A stretch of 64,000 nucleotides of DNA from Timema cristinae. Its lineage: Eukaryota > Arthropoda > Insecta > Phasmatodea > Timematidae. A program made the position numbers and the translations under genes. The notes beneath the pieces are model-generated. The model saw only the letters and a list, made by a program, of their open reading frames with translations. It did no database searches and was not told the DNA's origin. Within the stretch, counting starts at the first letter, position 1. Every line of letters begins with the position of its first letter. The DNA lies in NCBI GenBank assembly GCA_039000515.1, contig JBCFYV010000012.1, forward strand, positions 120,814,556 to 120,878,555, given 5' to 3'. Of this stretch, positions 22,518 to 35,000 are shown piece after piece.

Positions 22518-22717
22518 TGGTACATTCGTACCATGGTAAGGACGGCTTGAATCAAAACACGACTTACTTGAATTAATGTTACTGCTTGAGTGAGAGGTTT
22601 GGTCGGGAACACTATCGATAATATTCTCGATAGACATTTAGGATGGGGCATGATGGGAAGCAGATAATTTATTACGTCACCACACATGGTAGCCAACCTA
22701 CATGGAAATACATTACA
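22518..22717 (-). repeat. 5' LTR of the Mag-like element
   Basis: Identical by eye to 17807-18006. It would hold the element's promoter, firing leftward, away from ANKRD13C. Its upstream edge is only about 187 bp from the ANKRD13C start codon. Confidence 0.92.
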
Positions 22718-22722
22718 GCAAT

Positions 22723-22903
22723 CACCCTTTATCCTTTATCTATGAATCACCCTCAAGCAAGTGTTTCCATATTCCGCCACATACATCAACGTACGGTGAA
22801 TATAGTATGATCTGTACCGGTAGGTAGCACTCAATTTACCCACATTTTAGGCAAATTGATATATGCTATATTCTACTTTGCATGTCTTTGGTTAAAATGA
22901 AAC
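22723..22903 (+). promoter_or_regulatory. ANKRD13C: ANKRD13C 5' flank / 5' UTR
   Basis: The short sequence between the LTR element's target duplication and the ANKRD13C ATG. It probably contains the 5' UTR and what remains of the proximal promoter on this side. No certain core motif was identified. Confidence 0.4.
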
Positions 22904-23015
22904 ATGGCTGAAGATGTCGACTACTGTCCGTTACATGAATGTGTTTTCAGTGGAGATGTAAGAAAGCTATCATCTCTCTTGCGAACTAATGATGTTGCGA
23001 AGAAAGACAAACATG
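22904..23015 (+). CDS. ANKRD13C: ANKRD13C exon 1
   Basis: MAEDVDYCPLHECVFSGD and on to KDKHG, phase 1 end, donor GTACGT. Similarity to ANKRD13C begins at YCPLHECVF, six residues after this ATG. A further upstream non-homologous start cannot be excluded. Confidence 0.88.
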
Positions 23016-26000
23016 GTACGTGTTTCTTTTACTTCTAATAACTCATGTGTTATACAAATCATTGTTTTGATTTTTGGAAGGGACTCTCTCTCTGCCAAGT
23101 TACAAAAAGAGTACACAAATTTTGAAAATATTTTAGTTAATCAACTATTGTTTTAAATTTTTACTTTTTAAATTGAATATATTATAATAAATAATTTGGT
23201 TTTTATCAATGTTTTGTTGTTTAAGTCGTATTTATCATGCAACGGTCCCTAGTTTACAGTATTTGTTTTATTTCATTGTCCTAGTTTTGTTTTTAAAGTA
23301 AGATTAAACATTGATGACATGGGAACAGTATTACCAGAGCGCGGATTCAAATATTCTTTAGTAACCGTCATGATTTGTGTTACATAATGGAGAATAGGCA
23401 CTTTGTTCAGCAAAGCTTTGCAAATTATGTTTGCTAGAAAGATCCTCGCTGTGCTGACTGGATAAACATGATTATACAAACAAGCAGTAGGTGACCCCTT
23501 TTAGATAAATATTGAATTTTTGGGCAGAGATACTCCATTCTGTAGCACTCTTTCAATGATTGAGCATTAGATCAGACTGAGGTACTTATGCCCTATTCGC
23601 GTGCACGAGCTCCGCCACCTTGCATTATTCTACTGAGCAAGCATCAAAGTCTGGTATTTGTACGTTTTGTGGTGGGTTAGTGGCAAAACGAGCTATATGG
23701 GCATACATTATAATCTCATATCTTCTGTAGCCTAGTCATTGTGGTCAACTTTCACTTTCCTAATAAACAACCTAATTTACTTCCATTCACGCTGAGAGCC
23801 ATCCTGGTAACTTGACAACTTAAATAGGTATCAGGAATAGATTGTCAATATTATCTACTAGGTAATATATATTGGTTTGTTTTGGTCATAGTTTTAATAC
23901 AAAATAGCTACTACAGTCAACTCTCAATTCTACGACCTTTCACGGTTCCCAGGAAAAGGGTCATTATTTCGAAGGGGTCGCTATTAGAATTTTAACAGAT
24001 TTGTTCCACCCCTGACCTTGTTCACAAAATCAAACCAAAATAGTAACCAAATCGAGAATCAAATAACAATGGCAAAAGCAAGCCTGGCGCTTGATGTAGC
24101 GGCAGTCGCGCGCGGGGAAAATTGTTTGCTTGTGGGAGGGGGTGGACAGAGTCAAGTGCTATTGGCTGGCATTGATGAGGTGGTGTCTATTTTTATACCT
24201 GACCACCCCAGTTACTAGTAATACATGCTCACAAAGATAATTGCAAGCAGCGACCTAAATAAATGCAACAAACACATTTTACAGCCGATTTCCTTAAACT
24301 TTTCAACCTTTTTTCCCACATTTTTCATGGTTCCCCAAAAAAGGGTTGTTACTTCGAAAAGGGACGCTATTCCCGGGTTCGTAGAATGAGAGTTGACTGT
24401 ATTACTTATTACTTCTGGTATTAGGCTACTTGCACACAGCACGGTTTTTTGCCACAGCCGTACACGACATGGCACCGTGTAGGCTACGGCAGACTGCTGT
24501 GGTACATACGGCAAGATTTTGAGTCGCCAAATGACATCACTTCCAGACAATCATTATGATGGATCACAGAAGGAAATTATTTTATTTATTATATTTATGA
24601 AGGAAAAAAAAGCGACAATTTAGAATTTGGTGGGTTTATCCTTTGAATGTAGGGCAGGACAGAGTGGGAGAATTTGTGACATTGTTCACAGAATTACGAG
24701 AGAACAATACAAAATTCGTGAATTATTTTCGGCTGTCCAAATGTAGTTTGCTGTACTATTAAAATATCTAAGCACGGCAGCTTGATTCAGTGTAACTTGA
24801 AAATTAGGAAGCCATTTCACCGGACTTGTAGTTTGGCGTTCGACACAGAACTGAAACGTGAAGATGATGCCGGATGAACATACGGGAAAAGCACGTACCG
24901 TGTGAATAGCTCCATATATCCATGCCTTACTGCGACCTGACACAACCACAGCACCGGACTAGTCCATTGGGGCGCAATGAGTGAAACGGAAGTGGTGTAC
25001 GGCAAATAACCGGGATCGGGACGTGTGCGGCCACAGGGAAATACTGTGTTGTGTACAAGGATCCTTAGATAGGCTCTGATTTAAACAGAGACTGTCTATG
25101 TTTGTAGTTTATATCGTGGCTGATTTTTTTTCTCCTCCAGTAAGCACAAGTTGTTTCTCAGTAAATTTGTCCAGTCAAAGTTGCTTGAGTTTTCAGTCAG
25201 TTTTTATATATTAATCAGTTACAATAACATATTTCATTATTAAAGAAAAAAAAAAGTATTTCAGTCTGCCCAAATTTTTATAATGTTGCTTTACTAGTGA
25301 CTGAATCATCTAAATAAATTATTATATTGGTACTTGTTTTATATACACTTTGTTATTTATTATCAGGTGTTCTGTTAACCGACAGGTTCATTGAACTTAA
25401 ACCACCAATGCGCACAGCCCTTTGCCTCTGTATTACCTTACTAAAAAAAAAAAAGCTCTGTCACTTGTTCCCAATACACAGGAGATTATTTAACACTTAA
25501 CACTATAAATATAAGAACAAACTGACAATAATCTCGACTTATTCCTATTCCCAACCCCCTCAACCTTAATTTCATCCTGTATTCTTCCATTAACAATTGA
25601 GAATGTTCTGACTTCCTCATTTTCTGTTTCATTCTATGAATATCAAATCCACAAGCTATGTTCAAGTTGTCTTTTATCCTTCATATATTCCTGTCTTCAC
25701 CTCCACGCGCAGATTACTGCCATTACCAGGCTGCAAAGTTCCCGCTATATCATTCGACCCTTGGAAGATAGCCTCAATTTGACCAACATCTTCCAAACTG
25801 TCAGTCTTTGTAACATCTTCAATCTCACCGGGAGGTTCTATTCATCACAACAACTTTTACAGTAGGACTACTGACCCCATTTACAAGAAATACACATTCA
25901 TGTATTCAAAATTGTTGTGCTCAAACACTCCTGACGACCCTCGACCACTTTTCCTCTATTCATAAATCTGCCTCGGAAGCTAAATTTTTCCCCATTAAAC

Positions 26001-29000
26001 CTTAACGTTCCAAAAGTATATTGTATTCTCTGGAGAGTGAATGTGTTTGTTCTTGCTGATATTTCTTTTACACTGCGTCCCGTTACCTCTTTGGGCTATC
26101 CACATTTAACTACACCATAAGGTAGAGATTAAGAATATATATTTAGTGAAAATGTAGCCAATTTGCATATACCAGCCTTCCTAAACTTTCCTATTGGTGT
26201 ACCACCTCAACAATTTGTGTAATTTGGAGTACCACCAAGATAATGAGTTGAATATTTACTATTTCGGCACATTTTTAATGACGCTCAGGGGTATAACGAC
26301 ACAGACTGTGTGGTTGTCTGAGCAGGAATCAATGTCTCCACCTCTACAACCACTGTTTAACTCTGCTTTACTTTTGTCTATACTTGGTTCGGATGTATCT
26401 ATAATATTTAACGAGGCCATATCTTTTTTACGACTTTAATTTGTTGTCTGGCTTCTGCCTACTCACAGCGTACCACTGGGAATAATTGTAAGCACCACCT
26501 TTAGGGAACTGCTGGCTTAGAGGAAGATTGGCAAACTATTTAGGAAAACCACCCTACAGTAGGCTACTGGGATTCGAATCCTAACCACCTTAGTCAATGG
26601 CAAAGTGGTTTAGATGAGCTTGATGTCTAGCCTGCTTGCCCATCAGCGCAGGTTTTCTGACATTCTCTTTCAATTAACCTGGATAGACCTGCTTTGGTGA
26701 TCAAATGGATTTATTCCTAAATGATTCTCCACTGTTCATCCACGCAAATGTGGGTTCTCTAAATTCATTCTTCATCCTTAACACATTAGCATAATTAGTA
26801 CTATTCATATATGTTGAACAGGTAATGAGTGAGACAGTGAAAAACAAACTTTTATAGAACTGTGATTTGTTTCTTAGATTTAATGTGAGTGCTCTCTTTG
26901 GGATTCCTTGACAACTGTGATTGTGCTAACGGTATTTTGTGAGCCTGCCAGTTCTATATTCAAAGGTTAAACACACCGTATTTCTGTGTAGCATGTAACA
27001 TTTGTCTTTTTGCTTTGCGTTTCAGGTAACACGGCCTTGCATTTGGCTGTCATGCTCGGCAGAAAAGGTACACAAACACTCTACAATAGGGGCTTCTTGT
27101 TTAGAAGTGGCCGAGGGCCACAATTGAATCCATGAGTCTAGTGGCACAGCCACAGCATTATCGGCTAAGGGTTGGGAGGAAATTAGACTCTTGCGGATAC
27201 ACAAGTCATTATAAAAATAAAGTGCAGTTAAGTTATTACGGAATGAAGCCATCATTTGTAGATTTAATGGATTTTCTCCACTTAAGTCCTGTTTATTGGC
27301 TAAAAACGTCAATTTACTACAGTAGATTACTTTCCAAGGAAATTTGTGGGCCTCAAAAGAAGGGATCATGCACGGCCCGCGGGCACCATTTGGAAACCTT
27401 TGCTCTTTAATTACATTACTAGTTTATTTTTAATCACTCTTGTATTCTATGAATAATTGCTGACTGATCTAGTTTGATAAATTATCACTAAAATATTTTT
27501 TTAACATCCATTTAGTGAAAAATATTTGCTTATAAAACAGGGATACCAATCACCAGTAAAAGATTATTTTTTATGTTTGAAAAATCTTCTGATTTAAAAA
27601 AACAGGAAATTTTACATTGAAAAACATGGAATATATTTGTGAATTTGGCCCATTTAACTGCAACCTTTAAATAGTCCACCCTTTTTATACCCAGGAAAAT
27701 GCGAATTGAAAAACTACAATAACCAAGTCGATTTAAAACATGTCTTATCCTTCCTTCTCCCCCACCCACCCTTTTCCACCCAGAAACATAAGGTTCCATT
27801 ACATAACTTTCCCCATCAACAGCAAACCGTCTCGTTCTAAATATGCCAATGATGTAAATTTAAAGTTAAGAAACATTTGCGCAGATACACCTTCCTACTC
27901 AACATTCCTCATCCCTAACTCATTACCGGTAGCGTAATTACTAAAGCGTATAACCTGAACAGGTAGTACGATGTGGTGCTAAAATAAGATTTGAATTTAG
28001 AATAGATTGATTAAAACTTGTTTTGCAATGATGCTTCATAGCATGTAGTCAAAATACATATTATATTGATATGTACATGATTTAAACACGAGTGATATGA
28101 AATATAACAGCAAGTTATCAACAAGTCGATCACTGGAGCTGTATTTATCACCAACCTAAGCTATTTGTTATCTGTGGCTCTTAAACATCATCATAGATTG
28201 TTATTGAATTAGGTACCAACTTATATCCTAACAATGGAAGTTCTCATGACAAACATGAGTCAGCTATTGTTTATCTTATCTGTGAGTTATCTTATATTGA
28301 TCTAAACTGCAATCACCTCTGACAAACTTTCACTGGAATCTATATCCTTGTCTGTGAATGACCTAGCAATCTTACTGATAATATCTGTCAGGTTTCTTAA
28401 AGTGCGGCAGAAGGGAGTGTGAGTATTTTTACAGTTTTTATAGGATTGAAATTTTTTGACCAACATAAATTAAATATTTCTCCAGTATCAACATATAGCT
28501 TAGTTTTCAGCACATGCTAGTATCAACAGATCTTGAATATCTGTCGAGTGTCCTGGAATTTCGTCAACACTTTTTAAATAAAGAGAAAAAGTTTTGACAA
28601 AATTTCAGGACACCCTTAACAGATATTCAAGATCTGTTGATATTAGCATGTACAGTAAACTAAATTATATGTTGCTAGTGTAGAAATATTTGATTTATTT
28701 CGGCCAAATATGTAGGGCTATAAAAACTGTTAAATTACTCGTGCTCCCTTCTGCCGCACCTTAAGTATCTGATGTAGCTAGGGTTGAACCTGTCTCTCCC
28801 AATCTGGTCCATAGGTTCACATTCTGTTTACCCTGGACAGTTGAAAACTTACCTTGCACGTTTCTATTGTGGTGTAGCATAGTAGATAGGGCCATAGTGC
28901 AAATGGATTAATATCTACTCACATTAAAGAGAATCACTAATACAGATCTTGTCTGACATATTATCTCATGGTAGTGTGTCTCTACTGAGCTAAGGGTCTC

Positions 29001-32000
29001 AGGTTTGATTTCAGGTATAGCCGAAAAAATTATAATTGGTATAATTGGGGCTTCCCCTTTTAACAAAGATGAATGGTGGGTTGGTTTTTGGTTCTGTTCT
29101 AGATTTAAGTTAATTTTGTAAGTCCATTGCTGATATATATATAATCATTCAGTTCAGGAGGTTCATGTTTAGTACCTAAAATAAAAATCCACCTTCACTG
29201 TATCTTCAGGGTTAAGTGGTTGACCACAATTATAGGGGCTTTGGTTCGACCCCCAGTCACGCCATTGAAGGTATTTTCCATTTGTATAAAAGCTTTTTCT
29301 GCTATCTAGCATCCAATTAGTAAAAGGTGTACTGTCTTAGGTTAAGCTAGTTGTTGTGTCCTGCCATCCAATTGCTATATTGTTGTTTGGGGGGGAGTGA
29401 AATAAACACGGCTCTGGTATGTCTCCTTTCTAGAGTGTGTACACTTGTTGTTGGCCCATGGGGCCCCAGTCAAGGTCAAGAATCTAGCGGGATGGAGCCC
29501 CTGGCGGAGGCCATCAGCTATGGCGACCGGCAGACAAGTGAGTCAAAATCTTTTCTCTACCTCCTAAACTTTGTATTACTCATTTTTAAAACCATTAAAA
29601 ATATGCTCATTTCGATGACTACAAGATCTAACATACTATTGTGATGGACTAGACTGCCAAAGATGGAGAGATCAGGGTTTGATTCCAGTCGGACGCACCG
29701 AGTTTTTTTCTTCCTAAATTGTTTTCTTCTCTCTTTCCATGCAAATGTGGGTGCATTTCCTTTAAATTAAGCCATCATAAGCCTTAACCATGGTGTAATT
29801 ATAACCGAATGGGTAGTAAGCCTAAGCCATGATGCTTGGAATTTTTTAAATAATAATAATACATGAGTCAACCAGTTTTAGGCGTCACTCCTACAATAGA
29901 CTGAGCTGCCGAATAAAGGTGTTAGGATCACAGTCTGGTGTGCTGAGGGTGATTTTTACTAAATGCTTTTCCTCTCTCCCACCAAGAAAATATGACCACA
30001 CTTTGTCTAAATTCAACCTTCCTCATCTTTCACACAGCGTAATTAGCACATAGCCAAACAAGTAGTAAGACTGTGGTAAAAACAATACCTATGTTAACAC
30101 AAGTCAAGGTGTGTACTGCGTTGGCACCTGGGACCACATGCTCCACAACCCCAACTGACCCACTTTCTAGAGGCTGGTTGGTAATCTCCCAAAGCTCTGG
30201 AGGACGGTAACAATGTTTGAGACCTTGTTGCAGTTTTGTCGCTGGTGCGCAAGTTGAAGCAGCAGGCGCGCGAGCAAATGGAGGAACGCAGACCTAACTT
30301 GGTAGCCGCGCTCAATCAGATGGGAGACTTCTACATGGAGCTCAAGTGGGACTTCCAGAGTTGGGGTAACTTGTCGGAACTAAATACACATCTTCACTTA
30401 GAGTAGTACACACAACCGCACCAGTGGGCATGCAGGCTAAGGTGTCAGTTTCGTCTTGTGTGGTTTGCCGGCATTAGGAAGATCTGTGTTAAAATCCAGG
30501 GTAGCTGAAATTTTTCTCATACATTCTTCTTTGACAAGTTGAGATTATATTTCTTTTTGATGAGGTCCAAACAACCGATAAAACTTGACCCAAATATGTT
30601 TGAATAAAGATATTTATTTTCCCCAGGAGTTTTTACATGAAGGTCAGCATCTTATCCCAGCTATGATAAACTGAATATCATCTCTGAGAGTACAGCTTGG
30701 CTACTATCGAGAACAGTTTTCTAATTTTATAGTTTGCACATGATCAATCTTCCCTTAATTATAAGACAAATTTTGCACTATTGGTTTGTCATGGCTGCCA
30801 ATAGCTCCTTACCCAGAGCACAACCTTCAGACATTTATCTGAGACAGAGGGAAGATAGATCATTTCTCCATAAGACCTGTAGCTCTCTCAGAGGTGATAA
30901 TGGGCGTAGTACTAATTGGACTTTGTTAACATGGGATTTCAGTCCCCTAGTGTCTCGCATCCTTCCCTCGGACATCTGCCACATCCACAAGCGTGGCTCG
31001 TCAATCCGTCTGGATACGACGCTTGTGGACTTCAACGACATGCACTGGGAGCGGGGAGACATCAGCTTCCTTTTCACCGGGGACCGCAAACCTAGCCAGT
31101 CGCTGACGGTTCTAGACAACAAGGCGCAGCTCTTCCAGAGGGTGCGATATGAGGTCAGTGGGATTGACAGCACGGCTTGAGGTGTGATGTGTTTTAACAC
31201 ATGTGGGACAACGCCCTTCAGTGCCCACATAGTCTGAGGTGTCATACTCGTGATATACTAGACTGATGATAACTGGAATATCACGACTATAATCCCAGTC
31301 ACTTATACAAAGGGTGGGTTTTCATTCTATTTTCACACAAATGTAGATACACTCTCTCTAAATTTAACCTTCCTTACACTTAACACTTTTGCTTAGTATA
31401 TACGTTTGTGTGTGTAACCCAAATACCTTTGGTAGTAAGATGTGGTGATAAAATAAATAAATTAGTAGATAGTAAAATGGACAGGCTATAGATATATTAA
31501 TTAGTGGATAGTAAAATGGATAGGCGATAGATATATTAATTAGTGGATAGTAAATGGATAGGCTACAGATACATTTATTATTAGATAGTAAAATGATAGA
31601 CTATAGATACATTTATTAGTAGATAGTAAATGGAATGGCTATAGATATATTTATTAGTGGATAGTAAAATGGATAGCTTTAGATACATTTATTAGTGGAT
31701 AGTAAAATGGATAGGCTATAGATATATTTATTAGTGGATAGTAAAATGGATAGACTATAGATACATTTATTTAAGTCTAAATTATTTTAGTGTGACAAAA
31801 ATGATAATCAACTTTTACGATAATCCAACCTTCTTTCACTGCATAATTTTTTTGATTGATTTATGTTTATAAACATTGCTTATCGAGGTTCTGGCTCTGC
31901 AATCTAGTGATGAAACTAAGAAACCAATTTAAAAATCATAATTGATGCTCACCACAAATGTTATATATGTAGACTTTTGCTTAATAAATGAAAATTACAT

Positions 32001-35000
32001 TTAAAAATAAAAGAATTTGTTTGAAAACCTTAAATTTTACATATGCATACCTTTATTGTTTTATAATGTGAATTTAAAAAAATATATGTAAGAACGATTA
32101 ATTTGAATTTTAAACCGGTTTTGATGTTATAAAATGGGATTTCTCGTGTGTTCTTGAAAATTAGTTGTCCTAAGTTATCGCTGAAACACCTCCAAGATCT
32201 CGACAGTGGACATTTCTAAAGAAATGTTAACCGCAAATTCTTGACAACCCTCAATATAAGACATTTTATTGAATGACCCCTTCTTGTGTTTGTTGCCCAG
32301 GAGACTGAAATGGAGATAGAAGATGAGGTAGACATCTTGATGAGCAGCGACATCATGGCCGCCCAGATGTCAACAAAGTCCATCACCTTCACCAGGGCAC
32401 AAACTGGGTGGATATTCCGTGAGGATAGGAAGGTTTGTACCACACCAAGTGCTTCATTATTGGTGTCTCATAATTCTAGGACATTGGTTTCCAACCTGGG
32501 GATCACAATTTATTTTTCTTAGCATCCAGAATGGGAAACCATTTAGGAAAAATACCCTCAATACACCCGACCAAGATTCAAACCACGATCTGCCTGTCAT
32601 CGGCAGTCTATTCTACTGCAAGAGTAATGCCTTAACCCATGTGGCCACCTAAGTGCCTCACAATGCTTGTTGAGGTTATAGCTCTACATATACTTTTTTT
32701 AAAGTGATTTTATTGATTATAAGAAGGGGAAAAATTCAAATATAAGCGTAAGTTGATTAAAATGCTAAGCACTATCAAGCTACTCTTTAGGTTCCTTCTG
32801 GTTACTAATTCTCGACAATTGCTTGCTGACTTATTTGGTTATGGCAGTCACTGCGTTAAAAAATATATATTTAAAAAAATTATTCCATTCTTTTAAGCAT
32901 TTTTACACTATTGAATGTTAGAAATGAAGTATGTAGGAAAAAGACCCGTAAGGGAATTCAAGAAAGAGATCGGAGCGGATAACAGAAAGTGTTCAAGTGA
33001 GAGGAGAAGAATGAAATCAATTAAATGGGGAAGAATGGTAGAAGGAAAGGAAAGAGGAAGATGGAGGCATTTTACTAAGCTGACTCGGCCACAGGCTGGA
33101 AACATTTGACGACAACACCAAGATATTACCTACTGCCAACCCACTGGTGCGCATGTTCGAGTGTTTATCTATCTTTGGGTTGAAAACAAAGGTGTCTACA
33201 TGTATTGTTTGCAGGAGATGGTGGGCCCCTTCCAGTCGGACTTTTACGTCATCAACGGGATGCTGCTAGAGTCCAGGAAGAGGCGAGAGCACCTGTCCGA
33301 GGAGGACCTCCAAAAGAACAAGGCCATCATGGAGAGCCTAACCAAGGGCAGCACGCAGGGGTTCGACAACAATGGAGAGGTAGGCTCACTTCCGACATTT
33401 GGCACGACTCGATCTCTGCACAGGGTGATACAGTCGTGTCTTGATGGTCCAAGCTAAACGGACACAATTGTGATTTCATTTCATTGTGATAAATCAAGCA
33501 ATTATCACAACTTAAGATTCAATCATTTGGTTTTCCATACGAATATTATATTATTATTATCATTATATCATTATTATCATTATTATTATCATCTCATTCA
33601 TCATCATCACCGCGTCTTACTACCCGTTCAGGTCATACGCACTTACGCTAATGTGTAATGGTAGGGTGATTGTGAGATGAAATGAAGGACCTACAGTTTA
33701 ACGTGGAATCCGAACCACGGTAGCGGCCTGGCATACGAATATTAAAGTGTAATGTGTATAGCAGCACCGATTGGCAAAAATCGATCTTGAATTGAGGTTT
33801 TTTTCCACTCACTCTCTCCAAGAAAATTCGGAAACACTTCCTCTAAATTAAACCTTAAACATCCCTAATCATCATCATCAACAACTGTTTCCAGCCTGTG
33901 GCTGGGTCAGTTTAGTAAAATGCTTCCATCTTCCTCTTTTCTTCCATTCTTCTCCTCTCACTTGAACATTTATCTGCTCCTCCCATCTCTTTCACTTATG
34001 CGTACAACTGAACAGTTAGTAAAACATGGTGCTAAAAATAATTGAGTACCTTGTCTATCAATATCTTTATTGACAAAGCTTATTAATTGTTGAAATCAAT
34101 TTTTTTTATCAAAGCAAAATCGAAGCTGATGATTGTTTTGAAGTTTCACACATCCTTAAAGTTGTTGTATACAAAAATAAACTTTTGTACCTAGTTGGTT
34201 TTGTGAAATGTTTCTGGTCATCTCGCGTTTCAGCCAGTGCGTCGGCCGTCCCTAACCCCCCCACCGGACAACCAGATCTCCTGGCTGGAGTATATGAGTT
34301 CGGAGGCAGGCAGCTACCCCAACCTGGGCAGGAACCTGGTCTATAAGGAGACCAATAAAGCCTTCAAGGCAACCGTCGCAATGGTAAGTGTGGATTCAAT
34401 GTTGCAGCGGTTTGCAATTCAAATAGAAAAGGAACTAAACTAATCTAGTTTTTAATAAATAAAAATATTACAATACAATGCAATGCTCACCTGGAAAATA
34501 CAAAATTCTTAGGGAATTTTTATTTGCATGAAAAATGAGGGAACTCCCAGGGAATTCTGGATAACTCTGGGAATTTTTTTCGAATATAATGTCCAACATT
34601 AATAAAAACCTAATAAAATTGCTACTATTGTTTCAAGTAATTAATATAATAAATAAAAAACTCATCTGTTTCAATTAAATATAATTACCACCTTATTAAT
34701 TGGTGATATAGACCATTCAACCCGTGATGAACACTATAAAATGTACAACGCTCGAAACATGAAGAGACTGGTTTGTTAAATTAAACTGGTCATAGTTTAC
34801 TGCAAGACTTTGTGTTTCATATGGAAAATATTGCTTATTTAAGTTTGTCAAGTCCAGGTACTTATTAATAATAAGAGGACTATGAATCTAACACCTTAGC
34901 TCAGTTGTTAGTGTGTCAGTCTACTGGGCTAAGGGTCCCAGGTTCTATTCCTAGCATGGCCGGCCGGGGACTGGATGTTGTGTCCTGTCCTAGTCTTAAG

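Larger units (their letters stand above)
17807..22717 (-). mobile_element. Ty3/Gypsy LTR retrotransposon, Mag-like, complete
   Basis: A full element of 4911 bp in minus orientation: 200-bp LTRs with TG...CA ends that appear identical, and a 5-bp target duplication GCAAT at 17802-17806 and 22718-22722. The primer-binding site and polypurine tract are in place, and a single gag-pol frame has no interruption. The domain order protease-RT-RNase H-integrase defines Ty3/Gypsy. One continuous gag-pol frame, two zinc knuckles and a tRNA-Ser-type primer site point to the Mag lineage (inference). No envelope-like gene is present. Matching LTRs and an open frame indicate a recent insertion, possibly still capable of transposition. 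Confidence 0.93.

Noticed and set aside
24018..24218. 66-codon frame in the pogo-like MITE
   Set aside because: No similarity, and it lies between inverted ends of a non-coding element.
34897..34970. Possible tRNA gene
   Set aside because: Good A and B boxes, but no complete cloverleaf or 3' end, and related heads occur in other SINE copies.
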